From NCBI RefSeq assembly GCF_000518705.1, contig NZ_KI912480.1:44713-108712 (forward strand): 64,000 nucleotides of DNA. The letters are read 5' to 3'. The notes beneath the pieces are model-generated. The model was not told where the DNA came from. It ran no database searches and saw nothing but the letters and a program-made list of their open reading frames with translations. Of this stretch, positions 1 to 8,578 are shown piece by piece; position 1 is the stretch's first letter; each line of letters opens with the position of its first letter. The stretch comes from Shewanella colwelliana ATCC 39565 (GTDB lineage Bacteria > Pseudomonadota > Gammaproteobacteria > Enterobacterales > Shewanellaceae). A program made the position numbers and the translations under genes.

Positions 1-105
1 CTCGTAGCTCGATGCCCTCTTTGCTCTGTCTTTAGCTCGTAGCTCGATGCCCTCTTTGCTCTGGCTTTATCTCGTAGCTCGATGCCTTCTTTGCTCTGGC
101 TTTAG
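1..105. repeat. Three tandem copies of a 35-bp repeat
   Basis: Three consecutive 35-bp units (1-35, 36-70, 71-105) differ at only a few positions; a partial fourth starts at 106. There are no spacers, so this is not a CRISPR. The array probably continues to the left of the window. The second half of the unit (gccttctttgctctggcttt) closely matches the sequence at about 3908-3930 that flanks the four-helix-bundle gene between cysD and cysN, so both belong to one repeat family. Confidence 0.9.
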
Positions 106-123
106 CTCGAAACTGCTTTTACC

Positions 124-1851
124 CTAAAACGGGAAAAATAGCGGCACTGCAAGCAGTACAATTGCGCCATAGGTCAGACTCACAGGCACGCCAACTTTAA
201 CAAAATCCATCAGTCGGTAACGACCAGCATTATAAACCATCAAATTGGTTTGATAGCCATAAGGGCTAATAAAGCTACCGCTAGCGGCAAAGGCTACTGT
301 CATCACAAAGGGGAGAAAATCGACACCAAAACCTAAGGCAATACTGTAGGCAATGGGAAACATCAAAGCCGCTGCGGCATTGTTGGTAATCAGTTCGGTC
401 ATCAGCCAAGTCGCCACATATACTAAGAATAGTGCCAGCATGAGATGATCTTTATCGGCAACGCCTTCAACCCAAGTTGCGACAAAATCTGCCACACCGC
501 TATTAACCAGCGCATGAGACAATAAAATAGCCGATGCAACGATTAACCAGATGTCGACAGGGAAACGACGCACCACCTCATTAACGTTCAAACACTGGCT
601 AAAAATTAACACGCCGAGCAATAATAGCATCCCTTGCAGCATCTCAATCACACCAGTAGCAGCCAGTGCTAATGTCAGCACAAAACCACCAATTGAGATC
701 CAGGCCTTTTTACCATTTATTCGCGTTTCTGGTTCAACACCACTGATCACAATGAAGTTTTTAGCAATATTGTGCCGACTGAGGAAATCCTTGCCTACCG
801 CTAACACTAAAAAGTCACCAGCCTTAATTTGCACTTCACCCAGCTTGCCCGAAATCTCTTCGCCATCACGACGAATCGCGACAGCAGCGGCATCGAACAA
901 GGCTCTAAATCCAGCCTTTTTCATGGTCTTGCCCACCAGCACACTTTCTTGCTTAACCACCACTTCAGTAAGGTTGGAGTCCAGCAGGCCATTTTTTTCG
1001 GCAAACATCTCCAGCCCAGAGAACTGACTCAGCTGCATCACCTTGGTGATATCACCACTAAAAATAAGCCTGTCACCCAGCTCCAACACCTCTGTTGGTG
1101 TGACCGGACTAATTAACCGTCCATTACGCACCACCTCGACTAAAAATAGCGATTCGAGATGCCTAAGCCCGTTGTCCTCTACCGAGCGACCAATTAACTC
1201 TGAACCTTCAACCACCTTAGCATCGATAAAATAGCCTTTAGAGCAGGTTTCTTCGTGGGCGATATTGGGTAAAAAACCGGACACTAACCTGAGCACCAAG
1301 CCACAACCCAATACCAACATGGCACCAATCGCGGTAAAGGAGAAAAATGATAGCGACTGACCCGACGCATCAATGACCATACTGTTAACAATGAGGTTAG
1401 TGGAGGTACCGACTAGCGTTAACGTGCCGCCCAATATTGCCGCATAGGAGAGCGGTAACAGCAGTTTACTGGCAACATGATGGGGGTTATTGCGAATAGG
1501 CGAGAGTAAGGTGGCCACCACAGCGGTATTATTGAGCAGCGCTGAGCTCAGTGCAGTCATGCCAAACAGTCGCAGCCACGTGGTTTGATAACCACTGACA
1601 ATGACCTTTGAGGCAATCACCCTCAGTAAGCGGGTCTTCTCTAAGGCGAAGGAGCACAAGATAAGCAGAACCAGAGTCACCAAACCTGGGTTTGACATGC
1701 TCGACAGCAGCTGTTCTTTGGTAACCAAATTAAAGGCCACCAGCACCAGTAGCGTCACGCCAAACACCAGCGAAGGCCGATTTTGAAATCGGACCAAGCC
1801 CACGATAGTCGCGAGAAATATGGCGATGGTGAGATATGCATTTAATGACAT
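124..1851 (-). CDS. SLC13-family permease with two TrkA-C (RCK_C) domains
   Basis: This 575-residue inner-membrane protein has the layout of SLC13/DASS anion permeases. There is a hydrophobic N-terminal half (about residues 1-195), two soluble TrkA-C-like domains (about 205-290 and 295-370), then a second membrane half (about 385-575). Paired motifs such as LLNNTAVVA and ITNNAAAALMFP match the SNT-type substrate and sodium sites of this family. It lies downstream of cysN in the same direction, and family members beside cysDN are thought to import sulfate. Sulfate or another oxyanion is therefore the likely substrate; this is inferred from context. Length is normal for the two-TrkA-C subgroup. 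The ATG at 1851 is the only well placed start. Confidence 0.85.
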   Translation of the reverse strand: MSLNAYLTIAIFLATIVGLVRFQNRPSLVFGVTLLVLVAFNLVTKEQLLSSMSNPGLVTLVLLILCSFALEKTRLLRVIASKVIVSGYQTTWLRLFGMTALSSALLNNTAVVATLLSPIRNNPHHVASKLLLPLSYAAILGGTLTLVGTSTNLIVNSMVIDASGQSLSFFSFTAIGAMLVLGCGLVLRLVSGFLPNIAHEETCSKGYFIDAKVVEGSELIGRSVEDNGLRHLESLFLVEVVRNGRLISPVTPTEVLELGDRLIFSGDITKVMQLSQFSGLEMFAEKNGLLDSNLTEVVVKQESVLVGKTMKKAGFRALFDAAAVAIRRDGEEISGKLGEVQIKAGDFLVLAVGKDFLSRHNIAKNFIVISGVEPETRINGKKAWISIGGFVLTLALAATGVIEMLQGMLLLLGVLIFSQCLNVNEVVRRFPVDIWLIVASAILLSHALVNSGVADFVATWVEGVADKDHLMLALFLVYVATWLMTELITNNAAAALMFPIAYSIALGFGVDFLPFVMTVAFAASGSFISPYGYQTNLMVYNAGRYRLMDFVKVGVPVSLTYGAIVLLAVPLFFPF

Positions 1852-1971
1852 AAAAACCTGATACTTACACCTGATACTTAATTAGAGCAACACCGCTCTG
1901 CAATAAGGTTATCGCGCCGACGCTAAGCCATTCATAACAAATGGTCTTAGCACTCGGCATCACAACCTTGG

Positions 1972-3381
1972 TTAGGCTTTCGAAATATCTTTAACGCCCC
2001 AATGAGGGAAATGCTTACGCACTAAAGCATTCATCTCAAGTTCAAACTCGGAGATCTCACGTTTTTTGCCTTTACCCGCATCAATGGCTTTGCGGATCAT
2101 CCCAGCGCCAACGGTCACATTGGTTAACCTGTCGATAATGATAAACGCACCCGTGTCTCGGTTGTTGTCATAAGGGTCAAACTGCAGCGGCTCAGTCACC
2201 GAAAAATGACAGTTGCCCATCTCGTTCAGTGCCAACTGCTGGGCGGGATGCTGAGTTAAATGGTTAATGTCGACCTTATAGTTAATAGCATCGGCATAAC
2301 CATACACAGCTTTACTGCCATGCTTAATGGCATATTCACGATCCACACATAGCGGCTCTTCAGTCATCCACACCACATCAGCTTCAAAATGTGCACTAGA
2401 GTTTGGTTTGTCGTGAGGGCGTACCAACATATCGCCACGGCTCACATCAATTTCATCGGTCAATGTTAAGGTAACCGCCTGCCCTGCAACAGCTTTCTCT
2501 AACTCGCCATCGAAGGTAACAATCGACTTAATCTTACTCTCTTTGCCCGATGGCAATGCCGCTACCGTATCGCCTACTCTAATTTCCCCCGACGCTAAGG
2601 TGCCACAAAAGCCTCTAAAATCGAGGTTCGGACGATTAACATACTGTACTTGAAATCGGAATGACTCACTTTTATCTTGCTCAACAGAAACCGTGTTTAG
2701 CAGCTTAAGCAGCGTTGAACCTGGGTACCAAGTCATGTGCGTACTTTCGTTTACCACGTTATCACCTTTCAGCGCCGAAATAGGCACAAAGCGCACATCG
2801 GTAAAGGCTAAGTCTTTGGCAAACTCACGGTAATCTTTCTTAATACTCTGGTACACACCTTGATCATAATCCACCGCGTCCATCTTATTGATTGCGATAA
2901 TCACATGCTTAATGCCCAGCTGAGAACAGATATAACTATGACGGCGCGTTTGCACCTGTACACCATGACGCGCATCGATAAGAATAATGGCTAAATCAGA
3001 GGTTGATGCCCCCGTTGCCATGTTACGGGTATATTGTTCATGGCCAGGGGTATCGGCAATAATAAATTTACGTTGCTCGGTTGCAAAATAGCGATAGGCC
3101 ACATCAATGGTGATCCCTTGCTCTCGCTCGGACTGCAAACCATCCACTAACAACGCCAAATCAAACGCTTCATCTGTGGTATTAAATCGCTTAGAGTCTT
3201 TCTCTATCGCCGCCATCTGATCTTCAAAAATCATCTTACTATCAAACAGTAAGCGACCGATCAGGGTCGATTTACCATCATCCACACTGCCACAGGTCAA
3301 GATACGCAACATATCTTTGTTTTCATGGACTTTTAAATACGCTTCAATATCAGAAGCAATCAAATTGGCATTAGTGGTCAT
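1972..3381 (-). CDS. cysN: Sulfate adenylyltransferase subunit 1 (CysN GTPase)
   Basis: CysN is the regulatory GTPase of ATP sulfurylase. It couples GTP hydrolysis to formation of adenosine 5'-phosphosulfate by CysD. The G motifs are intact: P-loop GSVDDGKS (about 31-38), DTPGHEQ (110-116) and NKMD (165-168). EF-Tu-like beta-barrel domains II and III follow. The second ATG (3381) is preferred because AAGGA lies six bases before it, whereas it abuts the ATG at 3387. No CysC kinase domain is fused. CysN is normally directly behind cysD, but here a four-helix-bundle gene and about 225 bp of repeat-rich DNA lie between them. The SLC13 permease follows. Confidence 0.97.
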   Translation of the reverse strand: MTTNANLIASDIEAYLKVHENKDMLRILTCGSVDDGKSTLIGRLLFDSKMIFEDQMAAIEKDSKRFNTTDEAFDLALLVDGLQSEREQGITIDVAYRYFATEQRKFIIADTPGHEQYTRNMATGASTSDLAIILIDARHGVQVQTRRHSYICSQLGIKHVIIAINKMDAVDYDQGVYQSIKKDYREFAKDLAFTDVRFVPISALKGDNVVNESTHMTWYPGSTLLKLLNTVSVEQDKSESFRFQVQYVNRPNLDFRGFCGTLASGEIRVGDTVAALPSGKESKIKSIVTFDGELEKAVAGQAVTLTLTDEIDVSRGDMLVRPHDKPNSSAHFEADVVWMTEEPLCVDREYAIKHGSKAVYGYADAINYKVDINHLTQHPAQQLALNEMGNCHFSVTEPLQFDPYDNNRDTGAFIIIDRLTNVTVGAGMIRKAIDAGKGKKREISEFELEMNALVRKHFPHWGVKDISKA

Positions 3382-3400
3382 TTTCATTCCTTATCTATCA

Positions 3401-3420
3401 GCTTCGAGCTTCGAGCAAAG
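3401..3420. repeat. Left repeat flank of the four-helix-bundle gene
   Basis: A short stretch with two GCTTCGAG-type units lies between the cysN start and the four-helix-bundle stop codon. The reverse complement of 3893-3922 on the other side of the gene (GGCTTCGAGTTGCGAGC) is similar, so the gene is bounded by imperfect inverted copies of one repeat family. Confidence 0.5.
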
Positions 3421-3441
3421 TATGCATGGGTAACGTTAATC

Positions 3442-3789
3442 TCAAATGTTCTTCCGAAGAGTCTTAATGAACCCACCAAGCATTTTACTAATATGTTCAC
3501 ATTCAGTCGTTAATCGAGTGCAATTGTCACTCGACATATAACCAATTTCTTGGGCAATCATAATCTGAGTCTTTAACTCGCCAACCGAGCCCTTGGCGAT
3601 GCTTAGGAATCTTGCCTTTTCCTTATCCGACTCTCTTTCCATTCCTTCAGCAATATTGCTTGGAACAGACAATCCTGCACGAGTAATTTGATCTTTAAAT
3701 CCAAAGTCTTTTATGTTTGTAAACAAACGATAAATTTGAATGCTTAACTTAAATCCTCGTTGCCAAACTTCAAGTCGCTCGTATTTCAT
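3442..3789 (-). CDS. Four-helix-bundle protein (23S rRNA IVP / Avd-like family)
   Basis: A 115-residue protein of the family known from intervening sequences of 23S rRNA genes and from Avd of diversity-generating retroelements. It starts with the typical Y-E-R-L-E-V-W-Q motif and carries the signature GFKDQITRAGLSVPSNIAEG (about 30-49) followed by a conserved E-R-E. It is predicted to be all-helical; family members can be RNA/DNA-binding pentamers, but the cellular role of stand-alone copies is unknown. It sits inside the cysD-cysN operon, same strand, and is flanked by repeats. A close paralogue lies at 28356-28730. No reverse transcriptase is nearby. Confidence 0.9.
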   Translation of the reverse strand: MKYERLEVWQRGFKLSIQIYRLFTNIKDFGFKDQITRAGLSVPSNIAEGMERESDKEKARFLSIAKGSVGELKTQIMIAQEIGYMSSDNCTRLTTECEHISKMLGGFIKTLRKNI

Positions 3790-3879
3790 TTATGCCTCCA
3801 TGCATTAATCCATACCCTTCGTATTACATCGCTGTGTTTGTCATTGGCCGATTTAGTCGCCTTTAACTTACAGGTCTAG

Positions 3880-3940
3880 TCCCTCTTCGCCGTAGCTCGC
3901 AACTCGAAGCCTTCTTCGCTATTGCTTTAGCTCGCAGCCG
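3880..3940. repeat. Right repeat flank, same family as the array at 1-105
   Basis: This degenerate repeat lies between cysD and the four-helix-bundle gene. The stretch CTCGAAGCCTTCTTCGCTAT followed by TGCTTTAGCTCG matches the 35-bp units at the window start with a few changes, and a preceding partial unit (CCCTCTTCGC, CGTAGCTCG) matches too. It is in the same plus-strand orientation as the array at 1-105. Confidence 0.65.
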
Positions 3941-3953
3941 TCAAGATTTCAGC

Positions 3954-4859
3954 CTAGAAGTAACCTTCCATCTTCTTCTTTTCCATGGAGCCAGAGGAAT
4001 CGTTATCGATCACTCGTCCCTGACGTTCTGACGTTGTACACAGCAACATCTCTTGAATAATCTCGGGTAATGTTGTCGCTTGTGACTCTACCGCGCCCGT
4101 TAACGGATAACAGCCTAGGGTTCTAAAGCGCACCATCTTATGCTCAACCTCTTCACCAGGTTCAAGCTCCATACGCTCGTCATCAACCATGATAAGTGTG
4201 CCATCGCGCTTAACTACCGGACGCGGCTGAGCTAAGTAAAGAGATGGGATCTCAATCCCTTCAAGATAGATATATTGCCAAATATCAAGCTCGGTCCAGT
4301 TCGACAATGGGAACACGCGAATGCTCTCGCCTTTATCCACTTTGCCGTTATAGATATTCCACAGTTCAGGGCGTTGATTCTTGGGGTCCCAGCGATGCTT
4401 ACTGTCACGGAAAGAGTACACGCGCTCTTTGGCCCGAGACTTCTCTTCATCACGACGCGCACCGCCAAAGGCCGCATCAAACCCATGCATGTCAAGCGCT
4501 TGCTTTAGCCCTTCTGTCTTCATGATATCGGTGTGTTTCGCACTACCATGGGTAAAAGGAGAGATATTCATCTCTAGACCGCGAGGGTTTTTGTGAACGA
4601 TTAGATCAAACCCATACTTCTTAGCGGTCTCATCACGGAACGCGATCATCTCTTTAAACTTCCAGGTTGTGTCGACATGCATTAATGGAAACGGGATCTT
4701 ACCTGGGTAGAAGGCTTTTCGTGCCAAATGCAGTAACACTGAAGAATCTTTGCCAACAGAATAAAGCATGACGGGATTATCAAACTCTGCGGCAACCTCG
4801 CGCATAATTTGAATCGATTCAGCTTCGAGTTGTTTCAAGTGGGTGTGAACTGTAGACAT
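3954..4859 (-). CDS. cysD: Sulfate adenylyltransferase subunit 2 (CysD)
   Basis: CysD is the catalytic subunit of ATP sulfurylase, which makes adenosine 5'-phosphosulfate from ATP and sulfate in the cytoplasm. The 301-residue protein has the PP-loop SVGKDSS (34-40) and the family pattern FGGARRDEEKSRAKER. Length is normal (about 302 residues). It is the first gene of the leftward sulfate operon; its promoter should lie in the intergenic region 4860-5224. About 165 bp including repeats separate it from the next gene. Confidence 0.97.
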   Translation of the reverse strand: MSTVHTHLKQLEAESIQIMREVAAEFDNPVMLYSVGKDSSVLLHLARKAFYPGKIPFPLMHVDTTWKFKEMIAFRDETAKKYGFDLIVHKNPRGLEMNISPFTHGSAKHTDIMKTEGLKQALDMHGFDAAFGGARRDEEKSRAKERVYSFRDSKHRWDPKNQRPELWNIYNGKVDKGESIRVFPLSNWTELDIWQYIYLEGIEIPSLYLAQPRPVVKRDGTLIMVDDERMELEPGEEVEHKMVRFRTLGCYPLTGAVESQATTLPEIIQEMLLCTTSERQGRVIDNDSSGSMEKKKMEGYF

Positions 4860-5224
4860 ATCGACTTCCGTATAATTCCAGTTATATCAAGTTTCTATTA
4901 ACCAATCTCGCTAACCCAGCTTAACATTTCATTAAACAACTACGCTAAGATCGATTAACTAAAAATGATGTTGATAGGATAATACCAGCAGGAACCGATT
5001 TTAGAAGTTATAAATACAGGTTTATTTATACCAAAAAGAAATATGAAGTAATCGAAGGGATCATCGGCTCATAGGAGAGAAGTGAAAGTCTACGTTCATA
5101 TGGTGATTAGGAAAGGTCAAAAACACTTCAACAACGTATAGAAAGAGAGATTACAAATAAAAAAAGTCGCTTACCAGCCAACTGGGGGGTGACTATGCTG
5201 CAGCCACCATTCACGTACTACAAC
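4860..5224. other. Intergenic region upstream of cysD
   Basis: This 365-bp AT-rich stretch must hold the leftward cysD promoter, but no CysB site could be recognised by eye. At 5157-5200, just beyond the stop codon of the gene to the right, a T-run on the minus strand is preceded by a small CCAG/CTGG hairpin. This may be a weak terminator for that gene. No open reading frame with a convincing ribosome binding site was seen. Confidence 0.5.
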
Positions 5225-5893
5225 TTAAATATTTAACTTTTCATTTGAACCTTTTAATTTTGCTTTTAACTTCTCTTTTAGCCTCTTATCTGAAGGTTTA
5301 TAAACTGGTAGGTTGAACCTTCTACGTTCATTATTTACCAGCACAATAGGTAAATTTTGTTCGCAATAAACGGCAAACTGTTCCAAATAAATACGAGAAT
5401 AGGCACCATCTTCTATGCGAGACGGTTCGTCTAAATCTAAACGTTTATGCTTTACCCAAGGCTCCAAAGCATACCAAGTCGATAAGTACATCGGACCCCA
5501 AACATTCATAAAATGATTTCTGGATATCAAATTATGCAACGCCATATAACCAATACGCTGTAACTTTACACTTACTTCATGAGCAGCTTTTAACTCATCT
5601 GAATTCCAATAGCAGTCATTGTGCTTTATATGTTCTTTAGGGCAACAACAAAATGGGTGCCTCTTATGTGCATCGGTTATTAATCTAATCGCAGGCTTAA
5701 GTAGATCCATCTCGCCCATAGCCCATCGAAGAATATCAGCATCACGCGATAAGGCCGACTCTTTTATGTTATGTGAACCTTGCCTCAATCCATATAATAA
5801 CAAACCCGTTAAAATCACCATTAACACATTTGTTAAACCTGAAACACCATTCCAATCAAATGTAGTTAGTTGAACTTGGAACTCATCAAACAA
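5225..5893 (-). CDS. Unknown protein with one N-terminal membrane segment
   Basis: This 222-residue protein is not recognised with confidence; the layout is reminiscent of DUF4760-type proteins. One hydrophobic segment at about residues 17-37 is followed by a helical cytoplasmic part containing a cluster of cysteines and histidines (HPFCCCPKEH, about 80-89). A lysine-rich tail ends the protein. The start is a TTG at 5893 with AGG eight bases upstream. Base composition is lower in GC than the flanking cys genes, and both neighbouring intergenic regions are AT-rich, suggesting an accessory gene. Function is unknown. Confidence 0.6.
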   Translation of the reverse strand: MFDEFQVQLTTFDWNGVSGLTNVLMVILTGLLLYGLRQGSHNIKESALSRDADILRWAMGEMDLLKPAIRLITDAHKRHPFCCCPKEHIKHNDCYWNSDELKAAHEVSVKLQRIGYMALHNLISRNHFMNVWGPMYLSTWYALEPWVKHKRLDLDEPSRIEDGAYSRIYLEQFAVYCEQNLPIVLVNNERRRFNLPVYKPSDKRLKEKLKAKLKGSNEKLNI

Positions 5894-5993
5894 AACGTAT
5901 ACCTACCTATAAAAGTTTAAACCTAGCACAAAACAACAAAAAAAGTTGTAAGTGTCTATTTTTAAATACGTTAAACAGTATCATTATAACAAA

Positions 5994-6749
5994 TCAGAGG
6001 TGTTCTTCAATCAGCACAGCATATTCCTCAAGGGATTGATGACCTCTTGAGGACAAAAAAGACAGTAAGGCTTTGGGACTCCGATTCAATATGCGTTCAA
6101 CCGGAAATGCTACTGCTTCAATTAGCTCAATGGCTTTATCAAACTCACCTAAGCTAAACGCAACATGGGAGTCTGATCCCATGACCAAAAGGCCGCCAGC
6201 ATCTTTCACCGCACAAGCAATTTCAGTGCAGTTGCTTAAACTGCCTTTTCTTGAGGTCAAAAAAGAGGAGTTATTGATCTCAAGCGCCACGTTATGTTTT
6301 GCGGCTGCAACAGCAACACGCTTAATATCGATGGGATATGCTGGATTGCCTGGATGGCTGATAATATCAACGTTGCCACTTTCAATGCAGTTTATTAAGG
6401 CCTGAGTATGAGCCTCTTTAGTCGAAGGCGGAAAAACCGGCTCATGAAAACCCGCCAGTACAATATCCAACTCTTGCAGATAATCACCAAAAAAATCGAT
6501 TTCACCATGTTCATTTTTTATATTGGCTTCAATACCACGAAGAACCCCAACACCATCTACAACCCGAGGTAATACTCGCATATTTACAAAGTGCCAAAAG
6601 TGCGGCGCATCCGCCATATCGGGACCATGGTCAGTAATAGCAAACAACTTCATTCCCTTCTCTTTTGCCACAGAAAGGTAATCATGTACGGTGCTATAAG
6701 CATGAGTGGAGGCGATGGTATGCGCATGAACATCAACAAGAAATTTCAT
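5994..6749 (-). CDS. PHP-domain phosphatase, YcdX-like
   Basis: A cytoplasmic metal-dependent phosphatase of the PHP superfamily, close to E. coli YcdX. The metal ligands are visible: VDVHAHT near the N-terminus, ITDHGPDMADAPH, GIEANI, GFHEP, ISHPGNP and GSDSHV near the C-terminus. YcdX-type enzymes bind three zinc ions; the natural substrate is uncertain. The ATG at 6749 gives the usual family N-terminus MKFLVDVHAH; an upstream in-frame ATG at 6767 would add six residues but has no better ribosome site. Transcribed alone. Confidence 0.85.
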   Translation of the reverse strand: MKFLVDVHAHTIASTHAYSTVHDYLSVAKEKGMKLFAITDHGPDMADAPHFWHFVNMRVLPRVVDGVGVLRGIEANIKNEHGEIDFFGDYLQELDIVLAGFHEPVFPPSTKEAHTQALINCIESGNVDIISHPGNPAYPIDIKRVAVAAAKHNVALEINNSSFLTSRKGSLSNCTEIACAVKDAGGLLVMGSDSHVAFSLGEFDKAIELIEAVAFPVERILNRSPKALLSFLSSRGHQSLEEYAVLIEEHL

Positions 6750-6767
6750 TGGGGATTCCGTTAGCAT

Positions 6768-7360
6768 GAAACTATTTTTTGAGTAATTTTACCACTGACC
6801 TACTAGTCTACTCGCTTGATAACCGTTTCTCTATAGTAGATCAATCGATCGATTAACTCGTTCATTGCTCTGATAGCCTACTCCCCCTCGGGTGTATTCC
6901 ATCACTCGACATCTTGCCCCCATAGTCCGCAGCTTATCCCCTTTATTTTTTGCTTATCAAACACATCAAATAACGACCGTCGCAATTCTTAATCATCGGC
7001 TTGCTAGTCGTTTTCACTGTTAGTACATGGCTTCTAAGTAGGCAATCTCGTTGCCCAAACATTACTGAATTGATGATGATTGAATAGATAGCGCCTAACA
7101 TAGATAGAGCCTATTGCGATTAAAAGACATCGTATACTTTTATATCTAAATGAGGATGATGAGATGAGGTAACCGTGAGCAATCTTGTTAAATGAACCAA
7201 GAAAGCAGCTTAATTTGGCTGTTCATGCGCTGCGAAATTAAATTCGCACATGGTTAGTTCGGGACCTAAAAATGTGATAAACACGCTAAACCAACTCTTC
7301 ATCACACTTCAGCTTTAAATTTCCATTACACCAAAAGAAGCAGTCAGCGATGCCACTTTG
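6768..7360. other. Long intergenic region without recognised genes
   Basis: About 590 bp between the PHP phosphatase and the heptamer repeat. No open frame with a good ribosome site, no tRNA and no convincing terminator was seen. It may hold the PHP gene promoter close to 6768-6850. Confidence 0.5.
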
Positions 7361-7458
7361 GCCTTTAGCCGTTAGCCGTTAGCCGTTAGCCTTTAGCCTT
7401 TAGCCTTTAGCCTTTAGCCTTTAGCCTTTAGCCTTTAGCCTTTAGCCTTTAGCCTTTA
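7361..7458. repeat. Heptamer tandem repeat, 14 copies
   Basis: Fourteen uninterrupted 7-bp units: one gccttta, three gccgtta, then ten gccttta. A 7-bp unit is not a multiple of three, so slippage would shift any reading frame passing through. The last unit encodes the end of the small protein at 7449-7553: the final Lys-Gly and part of the stop codon lie within the array. Confidence 0.97.
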
Positions 7459-7553
7459 TTCTTCCAAATGCCGAAGTAACCCACAGCAAGGATTAATAGC
7501 GTGGCAACAGTAAATCCTGCTAACGAACACAATATAAATGTTTCAGGTGACAT
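7449..7553 (-). CDS. Small single-span membrane protein, 34 residues
   Basis: An ATG at 7553 opens a 34-codon frame ending in TAA at 7449-7451. A strong Shine-Dalgarno sequence (GGGGAG) lies eight bases upstream. The product is M-S-P-E-T-F, then one hydrophobic span ILCSLAGFTVATLLILAVGY, then F-G-I-W-K-N-K-G. The positive C-terminus suggests an N-out/C-in orientation. It lies 125 bp downstream of rfbA on the same strand. No family is recognised; coding status rests on the ribosome site and the membrane-like composition. Its last codons run into the heptamer repeat, so array length changes could alter its C-terminus. Confidence 0.6.
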   Translation of the reverse strand: MSPETFILCSLAGFTVATLLILAVGYFGIWKNKG

Positions 7554-7678
7554 AACTCGGCTCCCCATAGTAACCCCAACTGTCCATTATCACTAAAGTA
7601 GCCTACTTTCAAAGTTGCGCAACATCTTTGACAGGCTACAAGTAAGGTCCATCCGTTCCGACGATGCTATTCTAACGA

Positions 7679-8578
7679 TCAACGTTTAATGGCGTCATCT
7701 GTTTTTAACAGTGATAACAGATACAGGCCATAGCTATTGTTAAGCATCGGCGTTGCAACGCGCTTAATTTCATCATCGCTCAACCAGCCATTGCGCCAAG
7801 CAATCTCTTCTAAACAAGCGACCTTTAGGCCTTGAACGGTTTCAATGGTTTGAACAAATGAGGATGCTTGTTGCAGGCTATCGAACGTGCCGGTATCTAG
7901 CCAGGCAAAACCACGTCCCAGTAATTGGACGCGTAACTGCCTGCGCCCAAGATAAGCTTGATTTATCTCTGTAATTTCTAACTCGCCACGATTTGAAGGA
8001 ACCAGACCTTTTGCAATATCGACCACCAGATGGTCGTAAAAGTAGAGCCCGGTAACGGCCCAATTGGATTTAGGTTGCTGTGGTTTCTCTTCTATCGTTT
8101 GTACATTAAAATCATCATCAAACTCCACCACACCGAAACGCTCAGCCTGATCCACTTGGTAAGCAAATATGGTCGCTCCCTTCGCATCTTTATCTTCTAA
8201 GTCTGCTACGGTGCGCTTTAAGGTTTCACTGAACCCTTGCCCGTAAAATACGTTATCACCAAGCACTAAACAAACACTGTCACCAGCGATGAAGTCTTCT
8301 GCGATAATGAATGCTTGGGCTATTCCCTCGGGCCTCGACTGAACGGCATAAGATAGCGTGATACCAAAGTCGCTACCGTCACCTAACAGGCGCTTAAATA
8401 GCAACTGCTCATCAGGAGTCGTAATAACAAGAATATCGCGAATACCTGCGAGCATCAGCACAGATATCGGGTAGTAGATCATCGGCTTGTCATAGACAGG
8501 TAGCAACTGCTTAGATACACCACGAGTGATAGGGTATAAGCGTGTACCCGTTCCTCCAGCTAATACAATGCCTTTCAT
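7679..8578 (-). CDS. rfbA: Glucose-1-phosphate thymidylyltransferase
   Basis: RfbA/RmlA makes dTDP-glucose from glucose-1-phosphate and dTTP, the first step towards dTDP-rhamnose and related sugars. The 299-residue protein has the nucleotidyltransferase signature LAGGTGTRLYPIT (about 6-18), SRPEGIAQAFII, the metal site LGDNVFYG and EEKPQQPKSNWAVTGLYFYD. Length is normal. It overlaps the upstream gene by four bases (ATGA type), so translation is probably coupled. rfbB, rfbC and rfbD are not in this window, so the rest of a dTDP-sugar pathway must be elsewhere or absent. Confidence 0.95.
   Translation of the reverse strand: MKGIVLAGGTGTRLYPITRGVSKQLLPVYDKPMIYYPISVLMLAGIRDILVITTPDEQLLFKRLLGDGSDFGITLSYAVQSRPEGIAQAFIIAEDFIAGDSVCLVLGDNVFYGQGFSETLKRTVADLEDKDAKGATIFAYQVDQAERFGVVEFDDDFNVQTIEEKPQQPKSNWAVTGLYFYDHLVVDIAKGLVPSNRGELEITEINQAYLGRRQLRVQLLGRGFAWLDTGTFDSLQQASSFVQTIETVQGLKVACLEEIAWRNGWLSDDEIKRVATPMLNNSYGLYLLSLLKTDDAIKR

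Noticed and set aside
3442..3789. Avd of a diversity-generating retroelement
   Set aside because: No reverse transcriptase and no template/variable repeat pair in the window; the second copy lacks them too.
7361..7458. Possible CRISPR array
   Set aside because: Units are 7 bp and contiguous with no spacers; no cas genes.
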